Notes: generated by a model not told the origin, from the sequence alone. A DNA stretch of 58,250 nt from an uncultured Collinsella sp. (GCA_902479135.1 CABSNU010000011.1:1-58250), one strand, 5' to 3'. Positions 1 through 9,210 are shown, counted from the first letter of the stretch. Translations and numbers: made by a program.

Positions 1-1
1 G

Positions 2-799
2 CCGGTGGACCTGTCTCCCTCGACCATCTACCGCTGGGTCTCGGCGGGCTACGACGGCATGACGAACATGGAGCTCAGGCGGAAGGTCGGCTACAGGCCG
101 AGGAAGCGCGCCGCCGGCCGGGCGGCCACGCGCCACTCCGCCCGCAGGTCGCATGCCGCGTTCCTCGCCCTCGGGGAGGACGCGTGCGCCGCGGCCTGGG
201 AGATGGACACCGTCGAGGGCGCCCGGGAGGACTCAGTGTGCCTGCTCACGCTGCTGCACCGCCCCAGCAGGCTGCAGCTCGCGCTGCTGTTGGAAGAGAA
301 GACCGCCGGGTGCGTCGCGGCCGCCCTGGAGGGCGTCCGGGCGGTCCTCGGCGCCGACGGGGCGCGCCGCGTGTTCCGCGCCGTGCTCACCGACAACGGC
401 GCGGAGTTCGCCGACGAGGGCGCCATCGCGGCCCTCCTCGGCGAGGGGCCCGGCGAGACGAGGCTGTTCTACTGCGACCCCAGGCGGAGCGACCAGAAGG
501 GCGCCTGCGAGCGCAACCACGTCGAGATAAGGAAGCTGCTGCCCAAGGGCGCCGGCCTCAGGTTCGACCGGCTCTCCCCGGCCGACCTGGCGCTCGCGAT
601 GTCGCACGTGAACTCCGAGCCCCGCGGCGCGCTCGGCTTCGCGACGCCCGCCCGCGCCTTCAGGGCGATGCTCGGTGACGACGCGGCGGCGCTGCTGGAC
701 GCCTACGGCGTGGAGGACGTGCCGCTCGGCGAGCTCGACCTGACGCCGGGGCTGATAGGGCGGGCGCGCGCAGAGAGGGGCGATGCCCCGCTGTCCTAG
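2..799 (+). CDS. IS30-family transposase, 5' end cut by the window edge
   Basis: The reading frame is open from base 2, so the gene enters from the left and only the C-terminal 265 residues are seen. It shows an integrase-like catalytic core. The first Asp lies in WEMDTVEG (near residue 68), the second in VLTDNGAEF (near 130), and the Glu in SDQKGACERNH (near 168). This DDE layout and the RSDQKGxCERNH block are typical of IS30 transposases, which cut and paste or copy the element through its terminal repeats. A helix-turn-helix part would be expected upstream of the window. The frame closes normally, so the visible part may still be functional. A second copy of its 3' tail lies inverted at 8106-8297. 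Confidence 0.85.
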   Translation, partial: PVDLSPSTIYRWVSAGYDGMTNMELRRKVGYRPRKRAAGRAATRHSARRSHAAFLALGEDACAAAWEMDTVEGAREDSVCLLTLLHRPSRLQLALLLEEKTAGCVAAALEGVRAVLGADGARRVFRAVLTDNGAEFADEGAIAALLGEGPGETRLFYCDPRRSDQKGACERNHVEIRKLLPKGAGLRFDRLSPADLALAMSHVNSEPRGALGFATPARAFRAMLGDDAAALLDAYGVEDVPLGELDLTPGLIGRARAERGDAPLS

Positions 800-1027
800 C
801 CTGAAGGGAAAACGGAATAGACGGACCAACCGTCCGGCTGAGTCTGGGAAGAGGTGCCGGGCGGAGGGCGGAGCATGGCCACCGGACCCATCGAAACACA
901 TCTCCACCGTTCCTTCAACTGGGAAAATGCCGCCCCCGGGGCCTGGGAGGGGCACCGGGGGCGTTCGGCTAACTGCGGGAACGGCCTATCCGCTTAATGT
1001 GTTCGGCTGAGACTGGAAATCGACCCT
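800..1027 (+). mobile_element. Non-coding 3' tail of the IS30-type element
   Basis: Sequence from about 847 to 1027 reappears in reverse complement at 8106-8297 with only scattered differences and one small indel. This marks it as part of the mobile element. It carries a G/C hairpin (GCCCCCGG at 932-939 pairing with CCGGGGGC at 955-962) that could end transposase transcription. Similarity between the copies stops at the bases cgaccct (about 1021-1027), which is the likely outer end of the element. No terminal repeat can be checked because the left end is outside the window. Confidence 0.7.
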
Positions 1028-1035
1028 GGCTTTTC

Positions 1036-1049
1036 ATTGTTTAAACAAT
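1036..1049. promoter_or_regulatory. 14-bp palindrome upstream of the pilus operon
   Basis: ATTGTTTAAACAAT is a perfect palindrome in an AT-rich stretch between the IS tail and the first pilus gene. A similar near-palindrome, TTGTTTAGACAA, lies at 9433-9444, upstream of the second sortase gene. An operator or part of the promoter is likely, but no clear -35/-10 pair with normal spacing could be fixed. Confidence 0.4.
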
Positions 1050-1149
1050 AAGTAATAATATGCATATCGAGAGCGAGCAATTATAGGTTGCGCGCTCAAG
1101 GTTAATTCGTGAAAGAGCAAGATCGCGGTCTCTTGGGGAGGAGACATCG

Positions 1150-4100
1150 ATGACAGCAAATTCAGATAAATCTAAGCAGAACAATAAAACGGCACATCGT
1201 GTACTAGCAGGTGTTTTGTGCGGAGCTTCCGTTTTGAGCCTGGTACTGTCGCTCGTTATGCCCCCGATCTCGCAGGCCATCGCCAACGACACCCAGACAG
1301 TTTCTACCGAGAAAACTGTAACGGGGGGGGGTTCCTCAAGTGAGTCCGCTGCTGTAGATAACACCAGCGAGGATGCCGAAAACCAGAATAGCAACGAGAC
1401 CGATGGCGGCGAGGCTGGCTCTTCAAATAGTGTTGAGCAGGCTCAGAGTGCGAATGCGGCTTCAGCGAGAGCGACGGCCACCGTGGAGAAGGGAATTTAT
1501 GTTCCCACGTCTATCGGTATCGGTACGAATATCGATGTCTCCACCCCCGATCCCGGCGTGGCCACCTACGTCGGCCGCGACATGTACATCGGTGGTAAGC
1601 CGAGCGACACTAGTAATCTTGATGCGAAGAACGCCCCCACCGGCTCATATGCCGCTGAGGCGGAGGGCCTTACCGTGGTCCACGGCAAACTGGCCATGAA
1701 TCCTATCAAGGAGAGTTGGGGCGGCCAGGGCTTCCGTTTCGGCACCGTTGGTTTTGGATCGCAGTTTCGTCCCAGGGAGGGAAGCACGGTGCTTGCGGTC
1801 GCCGGCATAAACAGCTTGATTGAGAACATGAATACCGGTCAGGGAACGACCTCAGATACTGCGACGGTTGGTGCTTGGACCAAGGGTGCTTGGGTCGGCA
1901 AGGCGACAAAGACTGACTCCCACCCTGGCTATGACTATACCGCGCAGATCGCCGGTCCCATTACCTATTCCTATTGGGATTGGAATGCTAACAACGGGCG
2001 CCAGTCTGTCGTGAAAAAGCAAGGTAATTGGTTCGAGGGCTCGGATGCTCTGAAGAGCGACCTGTTCAATCAAAATGTTGATTTGACTAATGTTAACGGT
2101 AACGATTATTCGAGCTACAACGGTGCAGATGGATACCTCTCGAAGCTATCGAAACAGCTCAACTCGTTTGCAATTAACGGCAAGGTGAATGCCGAAGGCT
2201 TTGCAGAGCCTAAAAGCGAGTACGACATCAACAAGTACAATAACGACGGAACAAGCTATAAACTCAAATTCGATGGTGAAAACAAGTCTGTTTCCGGTGC
2301 GCTTGATACCAGAATTCCGAACGATACGATTTGCAACAAAGAGCGACTCATCACCTTTACCGGCGATGGGACTTCTATGCAACAGGTCTTCACCATCCCC
2401 GGATCCGAGCTCTCCAACTTGAAGGGTAACGTCTACTACCGCGGCGTCGACTTCAAGTTTGAAGGAATTCCCGAGGGTGCCTCCGTTATCGTGAACGTAA
2501 CGGGAGATGATCCTATCGAGTTCCACAACGGCTGGCGCTTTTGGTGGGGCGATACAGAAATATCTCGCGGTTACGAGAAACAGTACGTCGGTCAAGACCT
2601 TGGCACGAAATACTCGCAGGCCTCCCAGTCCATCATGTGGAACTTCGTGGGTACCACCAGCCTTACCATTCGGGGCGGCATCGCGGGAGAGGATCGCGCG
2701 GACTGGGGATACGGTGGCGCAACCACCGGTGCCAAGTGGACTGACGACGATCCTGCGGCGGCTATGATCGGCAGCATCCTTGTACCCGATGGCAGCTTCG
2801 ATGACCATGTGACCACCAACGGCCGCGTTTATGTGGGCGTCGATTTCTCAATGAACAGCCCGAAGATTGCCGCAACATTTGGTGAGGGAAATACAGCCTC
2901 CGTTATCGACATGGACCAGGAGCGTCACAATTTCCCGTGGTCCGGGTCGTATACACCGGACGGCTCTGCCATTGCGTGGAGCAAGGTCGACGCTGCGGAC
3001 GGCATGACGCCGCTTTCTGGTTCCTCGTGGACGATATACGGCACTGTCGATGATGCCAAGAATGAAACGAATCCCATCGTTACGGTAACGGATGGCGGTG
3101 CCAATGATTACTCTTCGGATGATGGCGAGCTTCAGTTCAACTATTTGAATCAGAAAGCGGATTTAACTGCCGAAATTTCTGATATGAACCCTGCCTTTAC
3201 CTACTACATCAAAGAGGTGACAGCGCCGGAGGGCTACCAGAAGGCGGACACCATCTACTACGCAACCATGAACAATACCGGCGAGCAGGTGAACTATGTT
3301 CAGGGTTATGTGGATACGGTGAACGGAAATAAGCTCGTTTCATTCGATGATTCCAACACCACGGGCGCCATCGCCAACACCAAGATCACCGGTACGGTGT
3401 TTTGGACCAAGGTGGCGGAGGGCGACGCAGGACACACTCCTTTGGCTGGTTCTGAGTGGAAGCTCACCAAGACCAAGGACGCCGATGGTACGGACGTTAA
3501 CCAGTCCTGGACCGTGAGCGATCAGTCGGATTCGGGTGAGATCACGTGGAAAGACATTGATGGCACGTCTGGCAAGTTCAAGCTCGAGGGCCTGCTGCCG
3601 GGTACGTACACGCTTGTTGAGACCCAGGCTCCGATTGGCTACAACTTGAATGACGCGGGTTACGAGTTCAAGGTGTTCAAGGACGGCTCCATTACGTGGA
3701 CCGAGGGAAAGAGACCGACGATTGACGGGAACAACGTCTACATTTCCGACGCCCTTACCACTACGTCCGTGACGATCCCGGTGACCAAATCTGTTCGCAA
3801 TACGGACTGGCCGAAGGATTCCAGCGATAAGTACGTTGCGTTCAAATTCAGCATCGAGGCTACAGGGGAAAATGAGGGTAACGCACCTAAGCCCGAACCG
3901 ACGACTATTTCCGTCGTTCCCTCAGACTCCGCTAAGCTCAACGACATCACGGCGACCTTTGGCGCGATCACGTTCAACAAGTCGCACCTGTCTGCTGAAG
4001 CAGGCACCGATAACGACTACGCCAAGACCTACACCTACATGGTGAAGGAGGTCGCGCCTACCACCGATGCCATCGAAAAGCTCCGTTACTCCAAGGCCGA

Positions 4101-4437
4101 GTACCGGATTGCCGTCACGGTGGAGGCCAAGCGGAATGAGGCCGGCAAGTACACCGGCCTCACCACCTCGACCACGGTCACGCAGACGAAGGACGACATG
4201 GGCAATATCGTGAGTAAAGACATCGGTACCGTCGATGCGCCCAACGTCATTCCCGCCTCCACCTTCACCAACGTGAAAGTCCTCACGGACCTCCCGCTCA
4301 CCGGCGCGGGTTGGACCGAGAACTCCATGCTCCTCGTGGGCGCCGGTCTCATGCTTCTGAGCGGCATCGCTGCGGGAGCGTATTGGTTCGCTGCAAAGCG
4401 CCGCCAGGACGACCCGTCCGATGGCGCTGGTAGATAG
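1150..4437 (+). CDS. LPXTG-anchored tip pilin / adhesin with choice-of-anchor-A-like, CnaB and FctA-like domains
   Basis: A 1095-residue surface protein, probably the adhesive tip of a sortase-built pilus. Residues 1-46 form a signal peptide with a charged N-terminus and a hydrophobic core. Residues about 110-610 resemble the choice-of-anchor A domain of surface adhesins (blocks IMWNF, MIGSILVPDG, ERHNFPW). Two CnaB/SpaA-type domains follow, with E-boxes YYIKEVTAPEGY (near 685) and YTLVETQAPIGY (near 820). An FctA/Spy0128-like isopeptide domain spans about 873-1043. The sorting signal is LPLTG at 1048-1052, then a membrane helix and a basic tail. The ATG follows a strong GGAGGAG site. It is first in an operon with the major pilin and sortase. 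The adhesive target is unknown. Confidence 0.85.
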   Translation: MTANSDKSKQNNKTAHRVLAGVLCGASVLSLVLSLVMPPISQAIANDTQTVSTEKTVTGGGSSSESAAVDNTSEDAENQNSNETDGGEAGSSNSVEQAQSANAASARATATVEKGIYVPTSIGIGTNIDVSTPDPGVATYVGRDMYIGGKPSDTSNLDAKNAPTGSYAAEAEGLTVVHGKLAMNPIKESWGGQGFRFGTVGFGSQFRPREGSTVLAVAGINSLIENMNTGQGTTSDTATVGAWTKGAWVGKATKTDSHPGYDYTAQIAGPITYSYWDWNANNGRQSVVKKQGNWFEGSDALKSDLFNQNVDLTNVNGNDYSSYNGADGYLSKLSKQLNSFAINGKVNAEGFAEPKSEYDINKYNNDGTSYKLKFDGENKSVSGALDTRIPNDTICNKERLITFTGDGTSMQQVFTIPGSELSNLKGNVYYRGVDFKFEGIPEGASVIVNVTGDDPIEFHNGWRFWWGDTEISRGYEKQYVGQDLGTKYSQASQSIMWNFVGTTSLTIRGGIAGEDRADWGYGGATTGAKWTDDDPAAAMIGSILVPDGSFDDHVTTNGRVYVGVDFSMNSPKIAATFGEGNTASVIDMDQERHNFPWSGSYTPDGSAIAWSKVDAADGMTPLSGSSWTIYGTVDDAKNETNPIVTVTDGGANDYSSDDGELQFNYLNQKADLTAEISDMNPAFTYYIKEVTAPEGYQKADTIYYATMNNTGEQVNYVQGYVDTVNGNKLVSFDDSNTTGAIANTKITGTVFWTKVAEGDAGHTPLAGSEWKLTKTKDADGTDVNQSWTVSDQSDSGEITWKDIDGTSGKFKLEGLLPGTYTLVETQAPIGYNLNDAGYEFKVFKDGSITWTEGKRPTIDGNNVYISDALTTTSVTIPVTKSVRNTDWPKDSSDKYVAFKFSIEATGENEGNAPKPEPTTISVVPSDSAKLNDITATFGAITFNKSHLSAEAGTDNDYAKTYTYMVKEVAPTTDAIEKLRYSKAEYRIAVTVEAKRNEAGKYTGLTTSTTVTQTKDDMGNIVSKDIGTVDAPNVIPASTFTNVKVLTDLPLTGAGWTENSMLLVGAGLMLLSGIAAGAYWFAAKRRQDDPSDGAGR

Positions 4438-4476
4438 ATGTTTATGAATGTCGGGCTCATTTCTGAAAGGGGAATC

Positions 4477-6267
4477 ATGAACCGATTTGTACAAAAGCTG
4501 ATCGCCGGCGCCGCCGCCGTAGCGATTGCCGTAACCGGCCTGGTGGGTGGCGCGTCTGTGGCCAAGGCGGAACCCGCACAGCCGACGAAGGGCACCATCA
4601 CTATCTGCAATGCCGACAACGACAATGCGACGCACACGCTCGATGGCTTTCAGCTCGCTTCGCTGAAGAACGTTGACTCCGCCGAAGGCAAGCTCACATT
4701 TCTCATCGACACCAATGACGCCCTTGTGAACGTGATCGAGGCCTCGATGACCGAGGCTCAGTTCAATGAGTACCAGAAAGACGCTAACTACTACACCAAG
4801 GACGGTAATGACAACAACCCGATCGGTTGGCTTGTTGCCAATGAATTCAAGGACTCCAGTGAGTCGAAAGATCCGTGGGGTGGAGATTCGTCAAAGCTGC
4901 GCACGTTCGCGACGAATCTTTCGAAGGAGCTCGCCAAGCCCGGCGCGCCTACTGCTACTCAGGCTGGTTTCCAGAGCAGCACTGATGACTTTTCCAACTC
5001 CTGCACCCAGGGACTGTGGCTCTTGAAGGATGTTTCTATCGACCCTACGACGCAGTCCATCCCCATAATCGTCGCCACAAAGCTTGCCGAATATCCCACG
5101 GAGACTGCCAACTGGGGCAGCGTCACGCTGAAGATGAACGTGCCGACCGTTGACAAGAAGATCACCGGTTCCGCTACCGGCGCTGTTGCAAGCGATGGCT
5201 CCAACGCCGACGCCCGCATCGGTGACGTGGTCAACTACGAGCTCAGCTCCGTTATTCCGACCTACACCGGCTACGACATCACCAAGCCTCCCCGTGTGTT
5301 CAAGCTCATCGATACCGCATCCAAGGGTCTGTCCGTTGACGAGAGCTCTGTGAAGTCCGTTAAACTCACCAAGGGCACAACTACTGTTACCCTGACCGAT
5401 AAAGACTATGCCGTTTCTTCTGACTCCTATGCCCTTGTCGAGGGTCAGGAAGGCTACGACGCCGAGTATGCTGGCGGTAAGGTGACCACCATCGACCTGT
5501 CCAACTACGTTAACAAGGCAGCTGGCTCTACCTCCTCTACTAGCGGCATTCTCGAGGGCGCAACTGTAACCGTCGAGTTTGAGGCTACTGTTAACAGCAA
5601 TGCTGTCAAGGCTGGCGTTGGTAACCCCAACTCCGTTGAGCTTGAGTACTCTCGCACTCCTAATAACGTGTCCACCAAGATTCATGGCCCCAAGGTTCCT
5701 CGCGTTTACACCTACGAGTTCGGCATCCTGAAGACCGACATGGCCGGCAACGCCATCAAGTCCACCGATGCTCTTAAGGGCGCACAGTTCGTCATCGCAC
5801 ACGTGAACGACGGTTCTGCTGAGACCTTCATGGCCAAGGATGCCTCTTCCGGCGCTTGGTCTGACCTTGGTGCAACAAAGCCGGCCGTTGACGCTACCAC
5901 CGGTGTGTTCACCACCGATGCTAACGGCAAGATCGCCATGTCCGGTCTGCCTGCTGGCACCTACCACGTCTACGAGATCAAGGCTCCGGCCGGTTATACC
6001 AACATCGGCCTGCCTGACTTTACCTTCGCTATTGGTGCTACCTTCTCTGGGACGCCTGAAACGGCAACCGTGTCTTACAGCAAGAAAACCGGCGATGATC
6101 GTATCTCCGTTGGGACCAGCGATGGCCAGGCTACGGTTAAGAACGCCAAGAACCTCACCGAGCTGCCCTTGACCGGTGACTTGGGCATCAAGGTTTTCGT
6201 CACCGTGGGTGTGCTGCTCATGGCTGCTGGTGCCGCCTTCGCCCTGAGTGCACGTATGCGCGCTTAA
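4477..6267 (+). CDS. Major pilin, LPXTG-anchored
   Basis: A 596-residue backbone pilin, polymerised by the sortase encoded next. The start at 4477 is chosen over an in-frame ATG at 4438 because it follows a GGGGA site and opens a clean signal peptide (MNRFVQKLIAGAAAVAIAV). The N-terminal domain ends in a block VPTVDKK near residue 225, which may hold the pilin-motif lysine, although the classical YPK form is not seen. A C-terminal Ig-like CnaB domain has the E-box YHVYEIKAPAGY near 496. The sorting signal is LPLTG at 563-567 with a membrane helix and short basic tail. It lies 39 bp after the tip gene. Confidence 0.88.
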   Translation: MNRFVQKLIAGAAAVAIAVTGLVGGASVAKAEPAQPTKGTITICNADNDNATHTLDGFQLASLKNVDSAEGKLTFLIDTNDALVNVIEASMTEAQFNEYQKDANYYTKDGNDNNPIGWLVANEFKDSSESKDPWGGDSSKLRTFATNLSKELAKPGAPTATQAGFQSSTDDFSNSCTQGLWLLKDVSIDPTTQSIPIIVATKLAEYPTETANWGSVTLKMNVPTVDKKITGSATGAVASDGSNADARIGDVVNYELSSVIPTYTGYDITKPPRVFKLIDTASKGLSVDESSVKSVKLTKGTTTVTLTDKDYAVSSDSYALVEGQEGYDAEYAGGKVTTIDLSNYVNKAAGSTSSTSGILEGATVTVEFEATVNSNAVKAGVGNPNSVELEYSRTPNNVSTKIHGPKVPRVYTYEFGILKTDMAGNAIKSTDALKGAQFVIAHVNDGSAETFMAKDASSGAWSDLGATKPAVDATTGVFTTDANGKIAMSGLPAGTYHVYEIKAPAGYTNIGLPDFTFAIGATFSGTPETATVSYSKKTGDDRISVGTSDGQATVKNAKNLTELPLTGDLGIKVFVTVGVLLMAAGAAFALSARMRA

Positions 6268-6351
6268 TTCCCTAGCTTGATGACGCGGCGAGCGGGCGAT
6301 CGTCGTCTCCTATCAGCGCCTGCGCGCCGCGTTCTCATCTTCCCTTTCGCC

Positions 6352-6390
6352 GCACCCCGTCGCGCTTGGACACGCGGCGGGGTCGGTGCT
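6352..6390 (+). terminator. G/C-rich hairpin between major pilin and sortase genes
   Basis: GCACCCCG and CGCG pair with CGCG and CGGGGT..GGTGC across a short loop, followed by a weak tttg run. It sits 80 bp after the pilin stop and about 40 bp before the sortase start, where a partial terminator or attenuator would lower sortase expression relative to pilin. Confidence 0.4.
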
Positions 6391-6431
6391 TTGACCGTGC
6401 CCTCGCACCCACACCCCTGGAGGTGAACCAC

Positions 6432-7571
6432 ATGGAGGCAATCAAGCCCGTATCGACGATGCGCACGCCGAGCGGCGGTTTGAACCCGGCTTCCCCCAGC
6501 CGACGTAAACCGCCCCTCGTCCTGCGCCTGCTTTCCCTTCTGTGCTTTGCCGCCGGCTTTGTTATCGTGGCCACGCCCCTCGTCCTGCGCGCCATGTCCC
6601 AGGCTGAGCAGACGGCCGCAGTTACCGCGGCACAAAACACCGTGGATGGTTGGCCCTATCCGCAAGCGGAGGAGGCCCTCGCGGCCGCGCGCGCCTACAA
6701 CGAGCAGTTGGCCGCCGGCGGTCAGGACGTCATCGGCGAGGTTGTGGACCCGTTTGGTAGCACCTCCGGCGCCTCCACCGCAACGGGTGCCAAGGACTCC
6801 ATCGCCTCGCAAGACACCACGTACCAGGGCCTGCTCGACGCGGGTTCGGGCCTTATGTGCTCGGTGCGTATCCCCAAGATCGACGTGAACCTGCCCGTGT
6901 ACCATGGCACCTCCACCGAGGTGCTCGCTGCGGGCGCCGGCCACCTATATGGAACATCGCTGCCCGTGGGCGGCGCGAGCACGCATGCCGTGCTTACCGG
7001 CCACCGCGGCGTGCCAGGCTCGCTCCTGTTCACGCGCCTGGACGAACTGCAGGTTGGCGACTCGTTTTACATCGAGGTGATGGGCGAGGAGCTGGGTTAC
7101 AAGATCGACCGCATAGACGTGATTGAGCCCGACGACGATTCCAAGCTGCGCGTGACCGCCGGCGAGGACCGCGTGACGCTCATGACCTGCACGCCCTACG
7201 GCGTGAACTCGCACCGCCTGCTCGTCTCGGGCGTGCGCGCGGAGATTCCGAACGAGGTGCCCGTGCCCGAGGACGCGCAGGGCATCAACACCACTGCCGT
7301 GGCCCTGGGTGTTTTGGGCGCGCTGCTGGCCATTGTGATTGGGCTTTTCGTGGCCGGGCACGTGCGCAAGAAGCGCCGCGCGGCGCAGCGTGCGGCCGTT
7401 GCCTCCGCGGTGACGCTGGACGCCGTCGCGGCTGTTGGCGATGGCGGAAACGGGTGGACCGTGGGAGCCTCCAGGCCTGCGGCCCCCTCCGTCTCCTCTG
7501 CTTCAGACCCTTCGGCTTCCCCCGATTCCGATGCTGATTCTCCCGAGTATCGCGGGCGACACCTGCGCTAG
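6432..7571 (+). CDS. Class C (pilin-polymerising) sortase
   Basis: A 379-residue membrane-bound transpeptidase. It cleaves LPXTG signals and joins pilins through lysine side chains on the outer membrane face. The start at 6432 is preferred over 6366 because it follows an ideal GGAGGT site. An N-terminal membrane helix lies at about 37-60. Catalytic residues are His191 (TGHRG), Cys253 (TLMTCTPYG) and Arg262 (SHRLLVSG). A class C lid motif, Asp106-Pro107-Phe108, precedes the core, and a second membrane helix near 300 is followed by a basic tail, also typical of class C. The last 60 residues are low-complexity Ala/Ser/Pro. It is third in the pilus operon. Confidence 0.9.
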   Translation: MEAIKPVSTMRTPSGGLNPASPSRRKPPLVLRLLSLLCFAAGFVIVATPLVLRAMSQAEQTAAVTAAQNTVDGWPYPQAEEALAAARAYNEQLAAGGQDVIGEVVDPFGSTSGASTATGAKDSIASQDTTYQGLLDAGSGLMCSVRIPKIDVNLPVYHGTSTEVLAAGAGHLYGTSLPVGGASTHAVLTGHRGVPGSLLFTRLDELQVGDSFYIEVMGEELGYKIDRIDVIEPDDDSKLRVTAGEDRVTLMTCTPYGVNSHRLLVSGVRAEIPNEVPVPEDAQGINTTAVALGVLGALLAIVIGLFVAGHVRKKRRAAQRAAVASAVTLDAVAAVGDGGNGWTVGASRPAAPSVSSASDPSASPDSDADSPEYRGRHLR

Positions 7572-7611
7572 CGCCCGCGTTGGTGCTCAATATCGCTCGA
7601 AGTGTAGCGCC

Positions 7612-7935
7612 TTCGCTCGCTTCCTGGTCATTTGCCAGAACCGCGGCGCGATTCCGAACATGCCGTACGACGCGATGGCCGAGCTTCCTGCCTACATCGG
7701 CAAGAACGGCCCCGAGGTCATCTCGCGCGACAACATCCAGCTGTTCCAGCAGGGCCTCATGATGCAGCAGCTCAACTCCGAGAAGCTCGTGGTCGAGGCG
7801 TGCATCGAGGGTCCGTACGAGAAGGCGCTCAAGGCGTTCACGCTCAACAAGACGGTCCCGTCCATGACGGTCGCCAAGGAGATTCTCGACGACATGATCG
7901 AGGCCAACAAGGATTTCTGGCCTGAGCTTAAGTAA
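7612..7935 (+). pseudogene. 3' fragment of a GH4 6-phospho-alpha-glucosidase gene
   Basis: About 105 codons match, from memory, the C-terminal end of GlvA-type family 4 glycosidases. Recognisable blocks are GAIPNMP, GLMMQQLNSEKLVVEA, and the end MIEANKDFWPELK. GH4 enzymes are about 440 residues and bind NAD in an N-terminal Rossmann fold, which is absent here. No ribosome site or proper start is seen, and the upstream bases belong to the sortase gene end. This is a deletion scar rather than a gene. Two terminators that once served it follow at 7991-8051. Confidence 0.75.
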
Positions 7936-7990
7936 CGAGGCCTTCGACGGCCCGACTGCGAACGGTTCGCTGCGGCCCCTGAGGTCCATA

Positions 7991-8021
7991 GGCTCCCCCT
8001 GGGGTTCATCCAGGGGGAGCC
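7991..8021 (+). terminator. Hairpin downstream of the GH4 fragment
   Basis: GGCTCCCCCTGG pairs with CCAGGGGGAGCC across a 7-base loop. It lies 56 bp after the GH4 stop codon and is probably its original terminator together with the next hairpin. Confidence 0.6.
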
Positions 8022-8025
8022 TCTC

Positions 8026-8051
8026 AGAAGCGCCCCGAGGGGCGCTTCTTG
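8026..8051 (+). terminator. Second hairpin with short T-run
   Basis: AGAAGCGCCCC pairs with GGGGCGCTTCT around a two-base centre and runs into cttgtgt. It is a tandem terminator with the hairpin just upstream and also ends transcription from the pilus operon. Confidence 0.6.
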
Positions 8052-8105
8052 TGTATATGGAGGCAAAAGGGATATGCAGTCTTCATATACGGCCTCCTTT
8101 TAGGA

Positions 8106-8297
8106 GGGTCGATTTCTCCGGTTGATTTCTGATCTCAGCTGAACACATTGAGCGGATAGGCCGTTCCCGCAGTTAGCCGAAAGCCCCCGGGGTCCCTCCC
8201 GGGCCCCGGGGCGGCATTTTCCTAGTTGAAGGAACGATGGAGATGTGTTTCGATGGGTCCGGTGGCCATGCTCCGCCCTCAGCCCGGCACCTCTTCC
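8106..8297 (-). mobile_element. Inverted partial copy of the IS30-type element tail
   Basis: The reverse complement of these bases matches 847-1027 apart from scattered mismatches and a small indel near the outer end. Only the non-coding tail survives. The transposase expected beyond 8297 is missing, and a broken pilin gene begins there instead. With the left copy it forms a long inverted repeat around the pilus operon. Confidence 0.75.
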
Positions 8298-8753
8298 AAG
8301 GGAACCGACGAGGGCGCCGGCGCCCAGTATGTCTAAGAGAACGGCTCTTTGGGCAATACTGCTTATGATTTTACGACTGATAATAAGGGGGAAAACAGCG
8401 TCAAAGGCCTCGATGCCGGCACCTACACGGTCGAGGAGACCCATACGCTCCCCGGCTATAACACCGTGCTCAAATTCACGTTCACCATTACTGCCACGGG
8501 TCTTAATCAGAACGAGGGCGAGAATACGTTGACGGTGACCACATCCAAGAATGGCTCTGGTCTCGTCACCAATTCCTCTTCTGGTGGCGGCACCGTTACC
8601 CTTACCGTCAAGAACAAGAAAGTCTCCGACCTCCCGCTGACCGGTCTTAACGGCGTGACCTTCACTTGGATCGCTGGCAGCGCAGTGCTGTGCATCGGCG
8701 TGGCACACCTCATCCGCAGCCGTAAGCAGGCTGAGGAGCCCGAGCAGGAGTAA
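8298..8753 (+). pseudogene. 3' remnant of an LPXTG pilin gene
   Basis: The frame encodes the last part of a CnaB-type pilin: E-box YTVEETHTLPGY, a beta-rich stretch, the sorting signal LPLTG, a membrane helix and a basic-acidic tail. Upstream the frame continues to about 8301 (GTDEGAGAQYV) but is broken by TAA at 8334-8336 and then meets the IS tail at 8297. No signal peptide or ribosome site remains. A TTG at 8349 could start a 134-residue product but lacks a ribosome site. It is most simply the tail of a second pilus locus whose sortase is at 9471-10409. Confidence 0.75.
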
Positions 8754-8854
8754 CGCTCGCTCGCCCATCACTTTGGCAGGTGGGATGTGATGGCCATGAG
8801 ACTTGCGGACACTTTTCTCGTCCATCGACGTTCTTGCTTTGCCATTCTCTTTTC

Positions 8855-8892
8855 GGGGCAGACTCCGCACTGGAGTCTGCCCCGTTCTTTTT
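8855..8892 (+). terminator. Terminator after the pilin remnant
   Basis: GGGGCAGACTCC pairs with GGAGTCTGCCCC across five bases and is followed by gttcttttt. This is a strong intrinsic terminator about 100 bp after the pilin stop codon. The rest of 8754-9059 shows no gene, only a possible -10 (TAAAAT at about 8999) before the next small gene. Confidence 0.85.
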
Positions 8893-9059
8893 GGGATAAC
8901 GCAGCCAGGCTCCATTGCCCGATGTATCAAGCGTATGAATATCGAACAGATGTTTGCAAATATTGCGTTTACCAGCTGTAAGTGCGAGTGCTCGCAGTAA
9001 AATACCCTTGCGACGCATCCCGTGCGCGGGCGGCCGACGACTCGATCGGAGGTCCCCAA

Positions 9060-9209
9060 ATGCTGAAATTCCTTAACGCGCTCGCCGCCCTCGCGGCGGT
9101 GGGCACGTTCGTCATCGCGTTTCTTGACTCGTATGAGGTTCGGTTTAAGGTCCGTAGGCGCACGCGCGGTGCGGACGGTGGACGGCATTTGCGCCACAAG
9201 CGCAAATAA
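9060..9209 (+). CDS. Small membrane protein, 49 residues
   Basis: The ATG follows a GGAGG site at 9047-9051. The product has one membrane helix at about residues 4-24 (LNALAALAAVGTFVIAFLD) and then a strongly basic tail rich in Arg, Lys and His. A terminator directly follows the stop, which supports a separate transcript. I do not recognise a family. Its place between a pilin remnant and a pilus sortase may be coincidental. Confidence 0.6.
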   Translation: MLKFLNALAALAAVGTFVIAFLDSYEVRFKVRRRTRGADGGRHLRHKRK

Positions 9210-9210
9210 G

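Noticed and set aside
8349..8753. Pilin-like frame as an intact small gene
   Set aside because: No ribosome site or signal peptide, and the frame continues upstream through a stop into lost sequence, so it is treated as a remnant.
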